NCBI GenBank assembly: GCA_017473285.1
Contig: JAFULP010000040.1
Location: forward strand, 1 to 6,926
Source of the DNA: Clostridia bacterium
GTDB taxonomy: Bacteria > Bacillota > Clostridia > Christensenellales > UBA1242
Length of the DNA: 6,926 bases
Direction: 5' to 3'
The notes under the pieces are model-generated. The model was not told the origin of the DNA and made no database searches. It saw only the letters and a list, made by a program, of their open reading frames with translations. Shown piece by piece: positions 5,570 through 6,926 of the stretch. The number at the start of each line of letters is the position of its first letter. Position 1 is the stretch's first letter. The translations under genes were made by a program, and so were the position numbers.

Positions 5570-6673
5570 ATGATATATTTAGATAATGCGGCTACAACTT
5601 ACTACAAGCCATTAGAAGTAAAACAAGCAGTAAACAAAGCAATGAACCTATACACCGCCAATGCTGGCCGTGGAGCGCACAAACTTGCCCAAGCAAGTGC
5701 TGAAAAGGTGTATGAAACAAGGGAAAAAGTGCTTAAGGTTTTTAACGCCAACAATCATACTTGTATTTTTACATCCGGTTGCACAAGTGCGCTTAATTTA
5801 GGCATACTTGGCAGTGTAAAACAAGGTGGGCATATAATTACAACATACTTAGAACATAATTCGGTGCTTAGGCCGTTAGAGCATTTAAAAAGTTTGGGCA
5901 AAATTGAATATAGTGTGCTTGATGACATCAGTATTAAATCTTTTGAGCGGGCAATTAAGCCAAATACCTATATGATAATTACTACTCAGGCAAGTAATGT
6001 TACTGGCGAGCGGATAAATGTTAATGAAATAAATAATTTATGTAAACGGCACAATTTATTACATCTGGTGGACACTGCTCAAGGTGCCGGGCATATTTTT
6101 GAAGACCTAAGCGGTGTTGATATGATTGCTTTTGCTGGTCACAAAGGCTTGTATGGTATAGGTGGAGTGGGTGGCTTGGTTGTTAAAAATAATATTAAGT
6201 TGCAACCCATACTTTTTGGCGGAACAGGCACATTTAGTGAGAGTTTAATTCAGCCTAACACCATGCCCGAAAGTTTTGAAGCGGGTACACTTGCCAATAT
6301 CCCTATTATAAGTTTAGGTGCGGGCATTGATTATGTAATTAAAAACAAAAAATATATTATTGAAAAGGAAAGCAGATTAAATAGATATTTAAGCCAAATG
6401 TTAAATAATCTTGACTTTATCACGCTATATTATGCTAAGAATACGACTGGGGTATATAGTTTTAATGTTGCGGATTATGACAGCAGTTTTGTAAGTGATT
6501 ATTTAAATGAAAAGTTTGGCATTTGCACACGCTCAGGGCTTCATTGTGCTCCACTTGCACATAAACATTTTAATATGCAAGATAGGGGAGCGGTGCGTGT
6601 ATCTGTAAGTTCCGATAATACATTTTATGACATTAAAACGCTAGAAATTGCTTTAAAAAGCCTTGTTAGATAA
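5570..6673 (+). CDS. Cysteine desulfurase family protein (class V aminotransferase fold)
   Basis: This PLP enzyme should take sulfur (or selenium) from L-cysteine (selenocysteine) as a Cys persulfide for Fe-S clusters, thio-modification or Se handling. From the ATG at 5570 it has 367 residues and begins IYLDNAATT, as members of the family do. An upstream in-frame TTG (5561) would add three residues and is less likely. Landmarks are TSGCTSALN (68-76), EHNS (95-98) with PLP-stacking H96, DTAQGAGH (168-175), GHK (190-192) with PLP lysine K192, and RSGLHCAPLAHK (321-332) with catalytic C326. The RSGLHCAP loop indicates the SufS-like/group II subfamily found beside DUF3343 genes rather than classical IscS, so I give no symbol. 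No Shine-Dalgarno precedes the start. All key residues are present. The next open frame begins within a few bases of the stop. Confidence 0.93.
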   Translation: MIYLDNAATTYYKPLEVKQAVNKAMNLYTANAGRGAHKLAQASAEKVYETREKVLKVFNANNHTCIFTSGCTSALNLGILGSVKQGGHIITTYLEHNSVLRPLEHLKSLGKIEYSVLDDISIKSFERAIKPNTYMIITTQASNVTGERINVNEINNLCKRHNLLHLVDTAQGAGHIFEDLSGVDMIAFAGHKGLYGIGGVGGLVVKNNIKLQPILFGGTGTFSESLIQPNTMPESFEAGTLANIPIISLGAGIDYVIKNKKYIIEKESRLNRYLSQMLNNLDFITLYYAKNTTGVYSFNVADYDSSFVSDYLNEKFGICTRSGLHCAPLAHKHFNMQDRGAVRVSVSSDNTFYDIKTLEIALKSLVR

Positions 6674-6675
6674 GT

Positions 6676-6926
6676 GTGTGGGGGTACATTATAGAACAAG
6701 GTTCTAGCAAGCTAGAACTAAACTATGTGCCCGATGTGGAAATGTTGGCAGACGACCCGAGCGGAGGTCATGTTGACACTGGTACATCTGGTGATACAAC
6801 TACTGAAGAAATAGTAATTGAAGATGATGTAAGTAGCAGTCCAATATCAGTACCAACCAAGATATACAAGTATGCGTTTACCAATACATCCAGCACCACA
6901 TCAGCAATAGGATTAAATAGCATACC
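6676..6926 (+). CDS. Unrecognised Thr/Ser/Asp-rich open frame, partial, start uncertain
   Basis: A frame open for 83 codons runs from a GTG three bases past the desulfurase stop to the window edge. The translation is rich in Thr, Ser, Asp, Glu and Gly (for example DTGTSGDTTTEE and SSSPISVP), like linkers in cell-surface or phage structural proteins; there is no signal peptide, membrane helix or recognisable domain. No proper start is visible: GTG 6676 lacks a ribosome binding site, while a GGGGGT (6679-6684) precedes only ATT/ATA codons (6688-6693). The ATG at 6742 also lacks a convincing site. It may be a decayed or start-less segment of a larger surface-protein gene. The G+C content (roughly 40%) is higher than in the neighbouring genes. 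It is uncertain that this is a translated gene. Confidence 0.4.
   Translation, partial: MWGYIIEQGSSKLELNYVPDVEMLADDPSGGHVDTGTSGDTTTEEIVIEDDVSSSPISVPTKIYKYAFTNTSSTTSAIGLNSI
6692..6718. repeat. Nested inverted repeats after the cysteine desulfurase gene
   Basis: Three copies of one six-base word alternate in orientation: TAGAAC (6692-6697), GTTCTA (6701-6706) and TAGAAC (6713-6718). The middle one pairs with the left (6-bp stem, 3-base loop) or better with the right as GTTCTAG-CAAG-CTAGAAC (6701-6718, 7-bp stem, CAAG loop). The two hairpins exclude each other. No T-run follows, so it is not a standard terminator. It lies inside the right-edge open frame and 19 bases past the desulfurase stop. 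It could be a processing or attenuation hairpin, or a recombination site; the sequence does not decide. Confidence 0.5.

Noticed and set aside
6755..6765. GGAGGT followed by ATG inside the right-edge segment as a gene start
   Set aside because: The spacing is only one base and that frame reaches a stop after about 14 codons.
6772..6926. Minus-strand hydrophobic frame entering from the right edge (about 50 codons ending at a TGA)
   Set aside because: It is short and partial, and the plus-strand frame is open over the whole segment with a more protein-like composition. It cannot be excluded without sequence to the right.

Overview
The window looks like chromosomal housekeeping DNA from a low-GC Gram-positive bacterium, most likely an uncultured member of the Clostridia (inference). 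Reasons: A/T-rich DNA, strong AAGGAG-type ribosome binding sites, an obgE-yhbY pair as is usual in Bacillota, and a DUF3343 gene beside a cysteine desulfurase, a pairing typical of Clostridia. The genetic code is standard: Trp codons are TGG (for example in pyk and yhbY) and TGA ends the glmM-like gene, so this is not a Mollicute using TGA as Trp.

Layout, left to right. (1) 1-780, minus: the N-terminal 260 residues of pyruvate kinase, running off the left edge, with a good promoter at 801-829. (2) 781-1065: a divergent intergenic region that is almost pure A/T in its right half. (3) 1066-2770, plus: a GlmM-like phosphohexomutase followed 13 bp later by an unrecognised 156-residue low-complexity protein. 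(4) 2771-2946: an A-rich spacer with a terminator hairpin between converging transcripts. (5) 5216-2947, minus: nth, obgE and yhbY, with nth and obgE one base apart. (6) 5518-5258, minus: a DUF3343 small protein, divergent from (7) 5570-6673, plus: a class V aminotransferase-fold cysteine desulfurase. (8) 6674-6926: a set of nested inverted repeats inside a less A/T-rich, Thr/Ser/Asp-rich open frame that has no convincing start and runs off the right edge.

Functionally, pyk serves glycolysis, the GlmM-like enzyme probably feeds UDP-GlcNAc and peptidoglycan synthesis, nth repairs oxidised pyrimidines, ObgE and YhbY act in 50S ribosome assembly, and the cysteine desulfurase plus DUF3343 protein probably handle sulfur or selenium. 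I see no CRISPR array, transposase, tRNA or rRNA. No clearly new multi-gene system is visible. The points most worth checking are the 156-residue protein coupled to the mutase, the altered phosphate-binding loop of that mutase, the predicted leaderless and possibly operator-controlled nth promoter, the divergent sulfur/selenium pair, and the right-edge segment.
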